Positions 37,021 to 45,659 of a stretch of 45,787 bases of DNA are shown in pieces (the first letter of the stretch is position 1; each line of letters opens with the position of its first letter). Below the pieces are notes generated by a model. That model did no database searches. It worked only from the letters and a program-made list of their open reading frames with translations, and was not told the DNA's origin. The translations under genes and the position numbers were made by a program. Source of the DNA: Phaeobacter sp. (lineage in GTDB: Bacteria > Pseudomonadota > Alphaproteobacteria > Rhodobacterales > Rhodobacteraceae); contig NZ_JAJDWC010000043.1 of assembly GCF_022825805.1 (NCBI RefSeq), positions 1 through 45,787 of the forward strand, read 5' to 3'.

Positions 37021-37038
37021 CTGGCAAAAACTTGCCAG
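37021..37038. promoter_or_regulatory. Inverted repeat upstream of the AraC-type gene
   Basis: CTGGCAA (37021-37027), AAAC, TTGCCAG (37032-37038), a perfect 7-bp inverted repeat 62 nt before the start codon. Confidence 0.45.
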
Positions 37039-37099
37039 AATCATTTGTTTGAGGCTTTTTCGCCTCGAATTACGCGCCACACTTATAATCAGTATACTT

Positions 37100-37939
37100 A
37101 TGCCCTTCGACCCTTCCGTTTCCGGCGAGATCTCTGTTGTTCCCCTGGCTCATCTTGCCCTGGCTCATCTTGCGCGTGAGGGAGCCTGGCAGCTTGAGCT
37201 GGCACATGACCTGAAAGAGCATCTGTTGGTATGGGTGACGCGGGGTCAAGGGCGGGTTTTTCTGAACGGTCAGCAGCGCGGGTTCGGCCCCCATAGTGCG
37301 ATTTTCGTCCCGGCAGGCACACTGTGGTCAATTGAACTGGGTCGCCAATGCATGGGACTGGTGATGAAAGTGCCCACCGCTGTCGGCATGGATTTCCCGG
37401 AAACGCCCGAAGCCCTGCGGATCCCGGAGGCGCAGGACCAGGCGATCATCAACGGCATGTTGCAGTCCATGCAGACAGAGCAGCAAAACCGCCCGCCACT
37501 TTGGTATCGCGCCATGCAGGCCCATGGCACATTGATTGCGATCCACTTGCGCCGACTGCTTGACGCGCACACAGCACTGCCGGTGAAACTGACTGCGGCA
37601 CAGCGGCTGGCGCAGGGGTACTGCGCACGGATCGTCAAATGCTACGCCCAGCATGCCAGCATGGCGGACCACGCCGCAGAGTTGAATGTCACCCCCACCC
37701 ATTTGACCCGTGTCTGCAAATCCGAGACGGGCAAAACCGCAGGCGCTCTGCTGACTGAACGCCAGTTGCACGCAGCCCGCACGCTGTTGGTGACGACGGA
37801 TTTGCCGATGCGGGACATTGCTTCGACGCTTGGTTTTGGCAGCGCGGCCTATTTCACGCGTTTCATCACCCAGCACACGGGCGAGACGCCAAGCAAGCTG
37901 CGCAAGCAGTCGCGCGAAAAACAAAAACGCGCCGCCTGA
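37100..37939 (+). CDS. AraC family transcriptional regulator
   Basis: A 279-residue regulator with an N-terminal cupin-like sensing region (WVTRGQGRVFLNGQQRGFGP, FVPAGTLWSIEL) and a C-terminal double helix-turn-helix (HASMADHAAELNVTPTHLTR and LPMRDIASTLGFGSAAYFTR, then FITQHTGETPSKLRKQ). The start at 37100 is chosen because the longer frame to 36917 would place two perfect palindromes inside the gene; no strong ribosome site is visible. Early in the gene a 15-nt duplication gives the repeat LAHLALAHLA. It stands upstream of, and in line with, the peptide ABC importer, a possible target. Confidence 0.88.
   Translation: MPFDPSVSGEISVVPLAHLALAHLAREGAWQLELAHDLKEHLLVWVTRGQGRVFLNGQQRGFGPHSAIFVPAGTLWSIELGRQCMGLVMKVPTAVGMDFPETPEALRIPEAQDQAIINGMLQSMQTEQQNRPPLWYRAMQAHGTLIAIHLRRLLDAHTALPVKLTAAQRLAQGYCARIVKCYAQHASMADHAAELNVTPTHLTRVCKSETGKTAGALLTERQLHAARTLLVTTDLPMRDIASTLGFGSAAYFTRFITQHTGETPSKLRKQSREKQKRAA
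37143..37172. repeat. 15-bp tandem duplication within the AraC-type gene
   Basis: CCCTGGCTCATCTTG is present twice in direct contact without a mismatch, adding five residues in frame. Confidence 0.8.
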
Positions 37940-38482
37940 TCACCCGCCCATTTATCGGCCCCAGTCATCGGGCCCATTCATCCACCCAATCATCCGCTAC
38001 ACGATCTGCGGGGCAGAGACAGCAGGTGTATTCTGCCCATGATGCACACCCGGGAAACGTCTCAGGTGTATGGACCAACGGGGTCTACAGCGTTCAGTTG
38101 TCTGAATAAACCGATGCGGAACTGGCCTCACCAATTGCGGATGTCAGATACACGTCAAACGCAGCGCCCGATGCAGCCACGGACGCCGTTCCGCGGATCA
38201 GAGAATCTGTCGCTTCTGGAACTAGGCAGCAGTGCACAGTTCTCCACCGGGCAATCCCGACTTTGACGCAAAATTCTAAAAACGACATCCAAAATGTCGG
38301 AAAAAATACCCGATGTGCCGAAAACATGCATTGACGTCCCCCCAGATCTGGGGCCGAATGTGGTTACGGGGCAACAAGCGTTGAAAACTGCGTCACCTGA
38401 GCACGGTCCAGACCAAAATAGGACTGTCCCAAAAACGACAGGACCAGAGCCAGCAAACCCGTGGCGCGACAGGGAGAGTTAC
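37940..38482. other. Regulatory region between the AraC-type gene and the ABC importer
   Basis: No gene is supported in these 543 nt. Visible items are a 7-bp hairpin GGGCAGA/TCTGCCC (38011-38038), an inverted repeat CGACAT/ATGTCG (38283-38299), two direct half-sites ATGTCGGAAAA (38294) and ATGTGCCGAAAA (38313), a 14-bp palindrome CCCCAGATCTGGGG (38340-38353) and CTGTC/GACAG (38424-38441). This suggests several regulator sites before the operon. A minus-strand frame at 38094-38327 was not accepted as a gene. Confidence 0.5.
38283..38324. promoter_or_regulatory. Candidate regulator sites upstream of the ABC importer
   Basis: ATGTCGGAAAA at 38294-38304 and ATGTGCCGAAAA at 38313-38324 are direct repeats 19 nt apart, the phasing often used by AraC-type dimers. 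The left copy also belongs to the inverted repeat CGACAT-N5-ATGTCG. Confidence 0.4.
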
Positions 38483-40147
38483 ATGACAAAAGACACCATC
38501 ACCGGGACGGCAATCCACCCGGCCGCAGAGATGTATGCCTCTGAGACACTCGCGGGAAAGATGGACCGACGTGAATTCCTGACCCGCGCCACGGCGCTGG
38601 GCGTCACCGCGTCGGCGGCCTATGGCATGATCGGTCTGTCCGCCCCGGTGGAAGCCGCCGGTCACAAGCAGGACGGCGGCACGTTGCGCTGCCAGATGGA
38701 AGTGCGCCCGCTGAAGGACCCGCGCACCTATGACTGGTCGCAGATGGGCAACCTGACCCGCGGCACCATGGAATATCTGGTGGAATACAACAACGACGGC
38801 TCGATGCGCGGCATGCTACTCGACAGCTGGGAAATCAATGAAGACGCCACCGTCTACACGCTGAATGTGCGCAAGGGCGTGAAATGGAACAACGGCGATG
38901 ATTTCACCGCCGAAGACGTCGCCCGCAACATCGCAGGCTGGTGCGACAAGTCGGTTGAAGGCAACTCCATGGCTGGCCGCTTCGGCTCGCTCGTCGACGC
39001 TAATACCGGCAAAGCCATTGAAAACGCAATCGAAGTGGTCGACAGCCACACGGTGCGTCTGACCCTGCCGTCGTCGGATATCTCGCTGGTGCCTGGCATG
39101 GCCGACTACCCGGCTGCCATCGTTCACAGCAGCTTCCAGACCGATGATTTCACCGCGAACGTGGGCACCGGCCCCTACGTGCTAAGCGAATTGGAAGTGG
39201 GCGTCAAAGCCGCGCTGGACCGCAACAGCGATCACACATGGTGGGGCGAAGAGGTCTTTGGCCGCCCGGCGCTGGACCGGATCGAATATATCGACTTCGG
39301 CACCGACTCGGCCTCCTGGTTGGCCGCACTGGAATCCGAAGAAGTCGACATGCTCTATGAATCCGTCGGTGAGTTTATCGATGTCATGGACAGCCTCGGC
39401 TACGTGAAATCCGAAGTGGTCACCATGTCGACCATCGTGGTGCGCCCGAACCAGCTGGCCGAAGTGGATGGCAAACAGCCCTATGCGGACAAACGTGTGC
39501 GTCAGGCGATTGCCATGGCGGTGGACAACAATGTCTGCCTCGAACTGGGCTATGGTGGCCGGGGTCAGGCCGCGGAAAACCACCACGTCGGACCGATCCA
39601 TCCCGAATATGCCGAACTGCCTGCCCGCAAGGTCGACGCAGCCGCCGCGCGCGCGCTGATGGAAGAAGCCGGGATGATGGATTTCGAGCATGAGCTGGTG
39701 TCCATCGACGATGACTGGCGCAAAAACACCACCGACGCTGTGGCCGCCCAGCTGCGCGATGCGGGCTTCAAGGTGAAGCGGACCGTTCTGCCAGGCACCA
39801 CGTTCTGGAACGACTGGGTGAAATACCCCTTCAGCTCCACCAACTGGAACCACCGCCCCTTGGGTGTGCAAATCCATGCGCTGGCCTATCGGTCCGGCGA
39901 AGCCTGGAATGAATTTGGCTGGTCCAACGAAGAGTTCGACGGCCTGCTGGCCGAGGCTCTGTCCATCGCGGACGCAGACAAGCGCCGGGAAGTCATGGCG
40001 AAGATGGAAGCCATCATTCAGGATGAAGGTGTCACCATCCAGCCCTACTGGCGCTCGCTCTATCGCCACCTGCGCGAAGGCATCGTCGGAGCGGATATGC
40101 ATATCTCCTTCGAACACCACCACTACAAGTGGGGTTGGGCTGCCTGA
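38483..40147 (+). CDS. Peptide/nickel-type ABC importer, substrate-binding protein (Tat-exported)
   Basis: A 554-residue family 5 solute-binding protein. It begins with an unusually long 26-residue n-region and then a twin-arginine signal [15 protein letters not shown] with a hydrophobic stretch and cleavage near PVEAAG, so it is exported folded. Mature blocks typical of the DppA/OppA fold are [48 protein letters not shown] and [12 protein letters not shown]. The ATG at 38483 follows GGGAGAG. The ligand (di- or oligopeptide, opine, nickel chelate) is not known. First gene of the importer operon. Confidence 0.93.
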   Translation: MTKDTITGTAIHPAAEMYASETLAGKMDRREFLTRATALGVTASAAYGMIGLSAPVEAAGHKQDGGTLRCQMEVRPLKDPRTYDWSQMGNLTRGTMEYLVEYNNDGSMRGMLLDSWEINEDATVYTLNVRKGVKWNNGDDFTAEDVARNIAGWCDKSVEGNSMAGRFGSLVDANTGKAIENAIEVVDSHTVRLTLPSSDISLVPGMADYPAAIVHSSFQTDDFTANVGTGPYVLSELEVGVKAALDRNSDHTWWGEEVFGRPALDRIEYIDFGTDSASWLAALESEEVDMLYESVGEFIDVMDSLGYVKSEVVTMSTIVVRPNQLAEVDGKQPYADKRVRQAIAMAVDNNVCLELGYGGRGQAAENHHVGPIHPEYAELPARKVDAAAARALMEEAGMMDFEHELVSIDDDWRKNTTDAVAAQLRDAGFKVKRTVLPGTTFWNDWVKYPFSSTNWNHRPLGVQIHALAYRSGEAWNEFGWSNEEFDGLLAEALSIADADKRREVMAKMEAIIQDEGVTIQPYWRSLYRHLREGIVGADMHISFEHHHYKWGWAA

Positions 40148-40283
40148 TCGGTCCAGGTTGAGCCAGAAACCGGCCTGCTCGTATTGAGCAGGCTGCCAGC
40201 ACAGACGCGGTTGACGTCTGCTGCGCAGATCTTTGCGGGTCTGCGCGGCAGCGACCCTGCGTGACAGACCGACAGGACACTCC

Positions 40284-41336
40284 ATGGGACTCTTTATCTT
40301 GCGTCGAACAGGCGTGATGATCCTGACGGCAATTTGCCTGACGTTCATCGTGTTCTTTTTGACAAACCTCTACCCCAACCTCGAAAAGCTCGCCAAGACC
40401 GAGGGCAACTTCCGCATGTCGGATGAGGCCGTGGCAAGCTGGCTCGACAAAAACGGATATCTGCAGCCGGTGGCGGTGAAATACGGCCAATGGCTTGGCG
40501 TCTTGCCTGGCTGGCGAGCTGAAACCGAAGAAGGCATCACAGGGCGGTGCATCGACGGACCGGTCAGCGCCGAAGCCGCAGCACAAGCGCCGCGGTTCTG
40601 TGGCGTCATCCAGGGCGATTGGGGATATTCGACGCGGTTCAAAGATGGGGTCTGGTCCATCATCAAAGTGCGTCTGGCCAACACCGGCTATCTGATGATG
40701 TGGGTGTTGATCGTCATGGTCCCAACCGCGCTGCTGATTGGTGTTCTGGCTGGCATGCGCGAGGGATCGGTCACCGACCGGTCGCTTTCCACCGCATCGA
40801 TTTTGACCACTGCGACACCGGAATATGTCTCGGGGGTGATTTTCATCGCGGTCTTTACCTCCGCAACGGTGGGGCTGAAATGGTTCAAGGGTACCGCCAC
40901 ATCGGCGATGACAGAACCCACATTTGAAAATTTCTTCCTGCCGGTGATCACCATTGCTCTTTATGGCATCGGCTATATCGCCCGGATGACCCGCGCCTCG
41001 ATGACCGAGGTGATGACCGCGCAATACATCCGCACCGCGCGACTGAAGGGTGTTTCATTTCCCAACATCGTCCTGCGCCATGCCTTGCGTAATGCGCTGA
41101 TCGCGCCATTCACCGTGATTATGCTGCAATTCCCCTGGCTGCTGAGCGGCGTCGTCATTGTCGAAACCCTGTTCAATTACAAAGGGTTCGGCTGGTCTCT
41201 GGTCGAAGCGGCCGGGAACAACGATATCGAACTGCTGCTCGGCATCTCGGTTATATCCGTGGTTATCGTGCTGCTGACCCAGCTGATCTCTGACATTGGC
41301 TATGTCTATCTGAACCCGCGTATTCGGATCAACTGA
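40284..41336 (+). CDS. Peptide-type ABC importer permease (DppB-like)
   Basis: A 350-residue inner-membrane permease. The N-terminal helix ILRRTGVMILTAICLTFIVF is typical of DppB/OppB, followed by a rather long periplasmic part (to about residue 125), then the helices of the binding-protein-dependent transport fold. The EAA loop contacting the ATPase is TAQYIRTARLKGVSFPNIVL with the following RHALRNALIAP. It starts 136 nt after the binding protein and is followed by the second permease after 14 nt. Confidence 0.92.
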   Translation: MGLFILRRTGVMILTAICLTFIVFFLTNLYPNLEKLAKTEGNFRMSDEAVASWLDKNGYLQPVAVKYGQWLGVLPGWRAETEEGITGRCIDGPVSAEAAAQAPRFCGVIQGDWGYSTRFKDGVWSIIKVRLANTGYLMMWVLIVMVPTALLIGVLAGMREGSVTDRSLSTASILTTATPEYVSGVIFIAVFTSATVGLKWFKGTATSAMTEPTFENFFLPVITIALYGIGYIARMTRASMTEVMTAQYIRTARLKGVSFPNIVLRHALRNALIAPFTVIMLQFPWLLSGVVIVETLFNYKGFGWSLVEAAGNNDIELLLGISVISVVIVLLTQLISDIGYVYLNPRIRIN

Positions 41337-41350
41337 GGGAGGATGCATTC

Positions 41351-42793
41351 ATGGAACCGTTGACCTGGACCGGCAATCTGTCCTTTCTCACCCCGATCCT
41401 GTTTCTGAGCCTGAGCGCGCTTGGCCTCTCCATTGTGGCCTGGATGGTGCTGAGCGTCTTTGGCGGTCTGCGCGCCAGCGCCCAAGGCCCCTATGGCGCC
41501 CCTGCCCTGACCGCGACCCCTGATGGGTTGGCGGCACTTGGGGTGCGGCTGTCGCTGCTTGCTGTGGTCGCGCTGGTCGTGATCCACATTGCCTATGGCA
41601 TCCTGTTCAGCACCTCTGGCGGTATCATTGGCGGCATGGCGCGACTGATGCTGCCGGTCTGGGTGGCGCTGGCGCTGTTGTTTTATGTCTCCATCACCTT
41701 CAAACGGCGGTTGGGGCTCTATGGCAAACTGTTTGACAGCCCCATCGGCATGATCGGCTTTGGCCTGGTGATGTTCTGGGTGTTCACCGGCATATTGGGC
41801 GCACTGGACCTGATCGCGCCGCATGACTCTCTGGCGCAGGTGTCCGGCATGAAGAACAAAGTCCCCGGCACGCCGGTGCCCGGCGCTGGCGAAGATGCAG
41901 GCATTGCTGCCTGGTATCTCCTGGGCGGCGACAATCTGGCGCGCGATGTGTTCAGCCGGTTGATCGATGGCGCCTGGGTGGTCGTACAGATCGCACCACT
42001 GGCGACGCTGTTTGCCTTTATGGTTGGGATCACCCTGGGGCTGCCGGCAGGATATTATGGCGGCAGGCTGGACACCGTGTTGTCCTTCCTCGCCAATCTC
42101 GTGCTGGCGTTCCCCGTGATCTTGCTCTTCTACCTGCTGGTCACACCGGAAATCGTGGCCACGGGTCTGCCGCAATATATCGGCGTGGTGCTCTTTGCCT
42201 TCCCGTTGATCTTTGCAGGGGTTCTGCTGCATTCGCGCTTTCGCACCCGACCACAGGCCAATGTCATCTGGCTGGCCGTGGTGCTGATCCCCGGTGTCCT
42301 GGGCTATATGTCGATGATCAATGAAGCCGGCTCCAAAATAGATTTCTGGCCCATTGATCTGTTTGACGTGCCGGGCGGCATCCTGGTGGTGTTCGTATCC
42401 GTGGTCTTTGTGAACTCCCCGACGGTGTTCCGCATCGTCCGGGGCCTGACGCTGGACATCAAGACACGCGATTATGTTGCGGCAGCCCAAACCCGCGGCG
42501 AGCGGCCCTGGTACATCATGTTGTGGGAGATCCTGCCCAACGCCCGTGGCCCGCTGATCGTGGATTTCTGTCTGCGCATTGGCTACACCACCATCCTTCT
42601 GGGCACGCTTGGGTTCTTTGGTCTCGGCCTGCCACCGGAAAGCCCGGACTGGGGCTCCACCATCAACGATGGGCGCAAGCTGTTGGCGATCTATCTGCAT
42701 CCACCGCTGCCGCCTGCGCTGGCATTGTTGAGCCTGGTTCTGGGCCTCAACCTGCTCGCCGATGGGCTGCGCGAGGAAAGCCTGCGCGACTGA
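41351..42793 (+). CDS. Peptide-type ABC importer permease (DppC-like) with extended N-terminus
   Basis: A 480-residue permease, clearly longer than the usual 280-340. Residues 1 to about 150 hold three or four extra hydrophobic helices (for example PILFLSLSALGLSIVAWMVL and LPVWVALALLFYVSITF). The standard part begins near SPIGMIGFGLVMFWVFTGIL and includes LLGGDNLARDVFSRLIDG, the transport fold, and the EAA loop DYVAAAQTRGERPWYIMLWE with ILPNARGPLIV. An additional helix pair lies in the middle (residues about 260-345). Start ATG 41351 follows GAGGGAGGATGC. Confidence 0.9.
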   Translation: MEPLTWTGNLSFLTPILFLSLSALGLSIVAWMVLSVFGGLRASAQGPYGAPALTATPDGLAALGVRLSLLAVVALVVIHIAYGILFSTSGGIIGGMARLMLPVWVALALLFYVSITFKRRLGLYGKLFDSPIGMIGFGLVMFWVFTGILGALDLIAPHDSLAQVSGMKNKVPGTPVPGAGEDAGIAAWYLLGGDNLARDVFSRLIDGAWVVVQIAPLATLFAFMVGITLGLPAGYYGGRLDTVLSFLANLVLAFPVILLFYLLVTPEIVATGLPQYIGVVLFAFPLIFAGVLLHSRFRTRPQANVIWLAVVLIPGVLGYMSMINEAGSKIDFWPIDLFDVPGGILVVFVSVVFVNSPTVFRIVRGLTLDIKTRDYVAAAQTRGERPWYIMLWEILPNARGPLIVDFCLRIGYTTILLGTLGFFGLGLPPESPDWGSTINDGRKLLAIYLHPPLPPALALLSLVLGLNLLADGLREESLRD

Positions 42794-42956
42794 TCCGAAC
42801 CAACGTGACCGGGGGTCAGCCCCGCCGCCATCTGGGCATGATCCAATGGCGCCACAGGTGGCAGCCCCCGGGACAGTCGGAGCAAGCGGCAAAATCACCG
42901 TCCTGCTCCAGCCTGTCCCGCTCCGAATTGTCCCGCTCCAACAGGGAGACTACAAA

Positions 42957-45044
42957 ATGAACAAACTGGCAGATTATGACGGCCCGATCCTGGAGATCGA
43001 CAAGCTCTCAATTTCCTTCTTCACCCGCTTGCGCGAGATCCCTGCGGTGATGGATTTCTCCGTTGCGGTGCAACCGGGCGAAGCCGTCGGTCTCGTGGGC
43101 GAATCTGGCTGCGGCAAATCCACTGTTGCGCTTGGCGTTATGCAGGATCTCGGCAAAAACGGCCGCATCGTGGGCGGATCCATCAAGTTCAAGGGCCGCG
43201 ATCTGGCGGAAATGACCGCTGAAGAGCTGCGCGATGTGCGCGGCAATGAAATCGCGATGATCTATCAGGAGCCGATGGCCTCGCTCAATCCGGCGATGAA
43301 GATCGGCAAACAACTGATGGAAGTGCCGATGATCCACGAAGGTGTCGGCAAAGACGAGGCCTACCGCCGTGCGCTGGAGGTGGTGACAGATGTGCGCCTG
43401 CCGGATCCGGAGCGGATGTTGAATTCCTTTCCCCATCAATTGTCCGGCGGTCAGCAGCAGCGGATCGTGATTGCCATGGCGCTGATGTCGAAACCATCGC
43501 TGCTAATCCTGGATGAGCCGACAACCGCATTGGACGTCACGGTCGAGGCGGCCGTGGTGGAGCTGGTCAAGGATCTCGGGAAGAAATACGGCACGTCGAT
43601 GCTGTTCATTTCCCACAACCTCGGTCTGGTGCTGGAAACTTGCGACAGGCTTTGTGTGATGTATTCGGGCGAAGCGGTGGAGCGCGGCTCCATCCATGAT
43701 GTCTTCGATGAGATGCGCCACCCTTACACGCAGGCATTGTTCCGCTCGATTCCGCTGCCGGGGGCCGATAAAAACGCCCGCCCACTGGTGGCGATCCCGG
43801 GCAACTTCCCGCTGCCCCACGAGCGACCAAATGGCTGCAACTTCGGCCCCCGCTGCGATTACTTCGAAGCCGGTCGCTGTGATGCAGGTGACATCCAGAT
43901 GTCGGCGATTGCGGGCAACGACCGCCACCACACCCGTTGCCTGCGCCACGAGGAGATCGATTGGGACGCACCGATGGTGGCAGGTTCGCAGAAAGACCGG
44001 GCCGAACCCGGCGACGTCGTGCTGAAGATCGATGAATTGCGCAAATACTACGAAGTGGCCGCCAATGCGTTGTTCGACAACGGCGCCCGCAAGGTTGTGA
44101 AAGCCAATGAAACCCTGTCCTTTGAGGCGCGGGAGAGCGAAACCCTGGCCATCGTCGGGGAATCCGGCTGTGGCAAATCCACCTTTGCCAAGGTGCTGAT
44201 GGGGCTGGAGACCGCGACAAGTGGGCAGATCCTGTTGGATGGCGCCAATATCGAAGCCACGCCCATTGAGGAACGGAACGCCAAAACCGTGGCGGATGTG
44301 CAGATGGTGTTCCAGAACCCGTTTGACACGCTCAACCCCTCCATGACGGTCGGACGTCAGATCCAGCGCGCACTGGAAATCTTTGGCATCGGGGCCTCCG
44401 AAGCAGAGCGCAAACAGCGCATGCTGGAACTGTTGGATCTGGTGAAACTGCCGCGTGCCTTTGCCGACCGAATGCCGCGGCAATTGTCAGGTGGCCAGAA
44501 ACAGCGGGTTGGGATTGCCCGTGCCTTTGCCGGAGACGCGCGGATTGTGGTGGCCGACGAACCTGTCTCGGCGCTTGATGTGTCGGTGCAGGCTGCGGTG
44601 ACTGATTTGTTGATGGAAATTCAGCGGGAACAGAAAACAACGCTGCTGTTCATCTCCCATGATTTGTCCATTGTGCGCTATCTGTCGGACCGGGTGATGG
44701 TGATGTATCTGGGCCATGTGGTGGAACTCGGCACCACGGATCAGGTGTTTGCACCCCCCTATCATCCCTACACCGAAGCGCTGCTGAGCGCGGTGCCCAT
44801 TGCCGACACCAAGGTGGAAAAGCGCCATATCGTTCTGGAGGGCGACATCCCCTCTGCGATGAACCCGCCGTCGGGCTGCCCGTTCCAAACGCGCTGTCGC
44901 TGGAAATCGCAGGTGCCGGGGGGCCTGTGCGAAACCCAGGTGCCACCGCTGCGCCAGTTGGCAGATGACCATCAGATCAAATGCCACCTGAGCGAAGAGG
45001 ATCTGGCGCAGATGGAACCGGTGATCAAGATCGCAGCGGAGTAG
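42957..45044 (+). CDS. Peptide-type ABC importer, fused double ATPase (DppD-DppF-like)
   Basis: A 695-residue protein with two complete ATPase domains. First: Walker A GLVGESGCGKSTVALG, signature HQLSGGQQQR, Walker B LLILDEPTTALD, and a C-terminal oligopeptide motif (NGCNFGPRCDYFEAGRCD). Second: Walker A AIVGESGCGKSTFAKV, signature RQLSGGQKQRVG, Walker B IVVADEPVSALD, and again a cysteine cluster (SGCPFQTRCRWKS). Both domains are thus of the DppD/DppF type and appear active. The start at 42957 has CAGGGAGAC upstream; an open frame to 42762 overlaps the permease and is not used. Confidence 0.95.
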   Translation: MNKLADYDGPILEIDKLSISFFTRLREIPAVMDFSVAVQPGEAVGLVGESGCGKSTVALGVMQDLGKNGRIVGGSIKFKGRDLAEMTAEELRDVRGNEIAMIYQEPMASLNPAMKIGKQLMEVPMIHEGVGKDEAYRRALEVVTDVRLPDPERMLNSFPHQLSGGQQQRIVIAMALMSKPSLLILDEPTTALDVTVEAAVVELVKDLGKKYGTSMLFISHNLGLVLETCDRLCVMYSGEAVERGSIHDVFDEMRHPYTQALFRSIPLPGADKNARPLVAIPGNFPLPHERPNGCNFGPRCDYFEAGRCDAGDIQMSAIAGNDRHHTRCLRHEEIDWDAPMVAGSQKDRAEPGDVVLKIDELRKYYEVAANALFDNGARKVVKANETLSFEARESETLAIVGESGCGKSTFAKVLMGLETATSGQILLDGANIEATPIEERNAKTVADVQMVFQNPFDTLNPSMTVGRQIQRALEIFGIGASEAERKQRMLELLDLVKLPRAFADRMPRQLSGGQKQRVGIARAFAGDARIVVADEPVSALDVSVQAAVTDLLMEIQREQKTTLLFISHDLSIVRYLSDRVMVMYLGHVVELGTTDQVFAPPYHPYTEALLSAVPIADTKVEKRHIVLEGDIPSAMNPPSGCPFQTRCRWKSQVPGGLCETQVPPLRQLADDHQIKCHLSEEDLAQMEPVIKIAAE

Positions 45045-45143
45045 TCCGCTCTTGCACTGAGGCCGCCCATATTAAGGCCTTGCTGTCTTGGGCGGATCGG
45101 GGTCAGGGCTCACCTGCGCACAACGCGAGTGCGCCATACACAA

Positions 45144-45176
45144 ACGGGCGCGGCAGCTCTCCTCTGCCGCGCCCGT
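45144..45176. terminator. Perfect 13-bp hairpin between convergent genes
   Basis: ACGGGCGCGGCAG (45144-45156) and CTGCCGCGCCCGT (45164-45176), 7-nt loop. It lies 100 nt after the importer operon and 30 nt after the stop of the minus-strand gene, where the strand continues TTTGTG, so it suits the latter best. Confidence 0.65.
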
Positions 45177-45205
45177 ATCGCGCCATCCCACCAGATATCA
45201 ATCGT

Positions 45206-45580
45206 TTAGCTGAGCAGGAGCATCACGATCATCAGCAGGTTCATTGATGCAAACTGCATCAGGCGTGGCTTTTCGCGGTGCCGCAGGATGGCCAGACCTG
45301 CAAGGATCAGCGAGCCTGCAGCCCCCCCCAGGGCAGCGCCCCCCACCAAAAGGCCGGTCAACCCGGTCTCTGGCCCCCAAGGCGCCCCTGGGGTGATGAT
45401 GCCTTTCAGACCCACCCCGATCAGAATGCCCAGGATCGCGCCCGCCAATGTGCTTTCCACACCGCGGATGACGATCGGTCCGCGTGTCGCCATGACGCTG
45501 TCCACGATCTGTGGCGATGGTCCAGCCTGTGGCTGCCATTGCATCTGGGTGAGACGTTGGTCAAAGCGATTGAGCGGCAC
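45206..45580 (-). CDS. Small glycine-rich membrane protein (124 aa)
   Basis: The protein has a soluble start (VPLNRFDQRLTQMQWQPQAG read with GTG as Met) and three hydrophobic segments: LAGAILGILIGVGLKGII, GLLVGGAALGGAAGSLILAG and the C-terminal LMQFASMNLLMIVMLLLS. The GTG at 45580 is chosen because AGGAGG stands 7 nt before it; an in-frame TTG eight codons upstream lies within the ribosome site region. No family is recognised. The insertion-sequence end lies only about 80 nt upstream, so its native promoter may have been displaced. Confidence 0.65.
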   Translation of the reverse strand: MPLNRFDQRLTQMQWQPQAGPSPQIVDSVMATRGPIVIRGVESTLAGAILGILIGVGLKGIITPGAPWGPETGLTGLLVGGAALGGAAGSLILAGLAILRHREKPRLMQFASMNLLMIVMLLLS

Positions 45581-45659
45581 TGGGTTTCCTCCTGATCTGC
45601 GCAATAGTTGACAAATGATTAAGGCAACTTTCTGGCGGCTTAACGGAGTTATACCGCAC

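Noticed and set aside
38094-38327. A 77-codon minus-strand frame upstream of the ABC importer
   Set aside because: It has no ribosome site and no recognisable domain, and overlaps the region with operator-like repeats.
41306-42898. A 530-codon open frame antisense to the DppC-like permease
   Set aside because: It mirrors a well-supported permease gene; the composition (Gln, His and Arg rich, no family pattern) is that of an antisense shadow in G+C-rich DNA.
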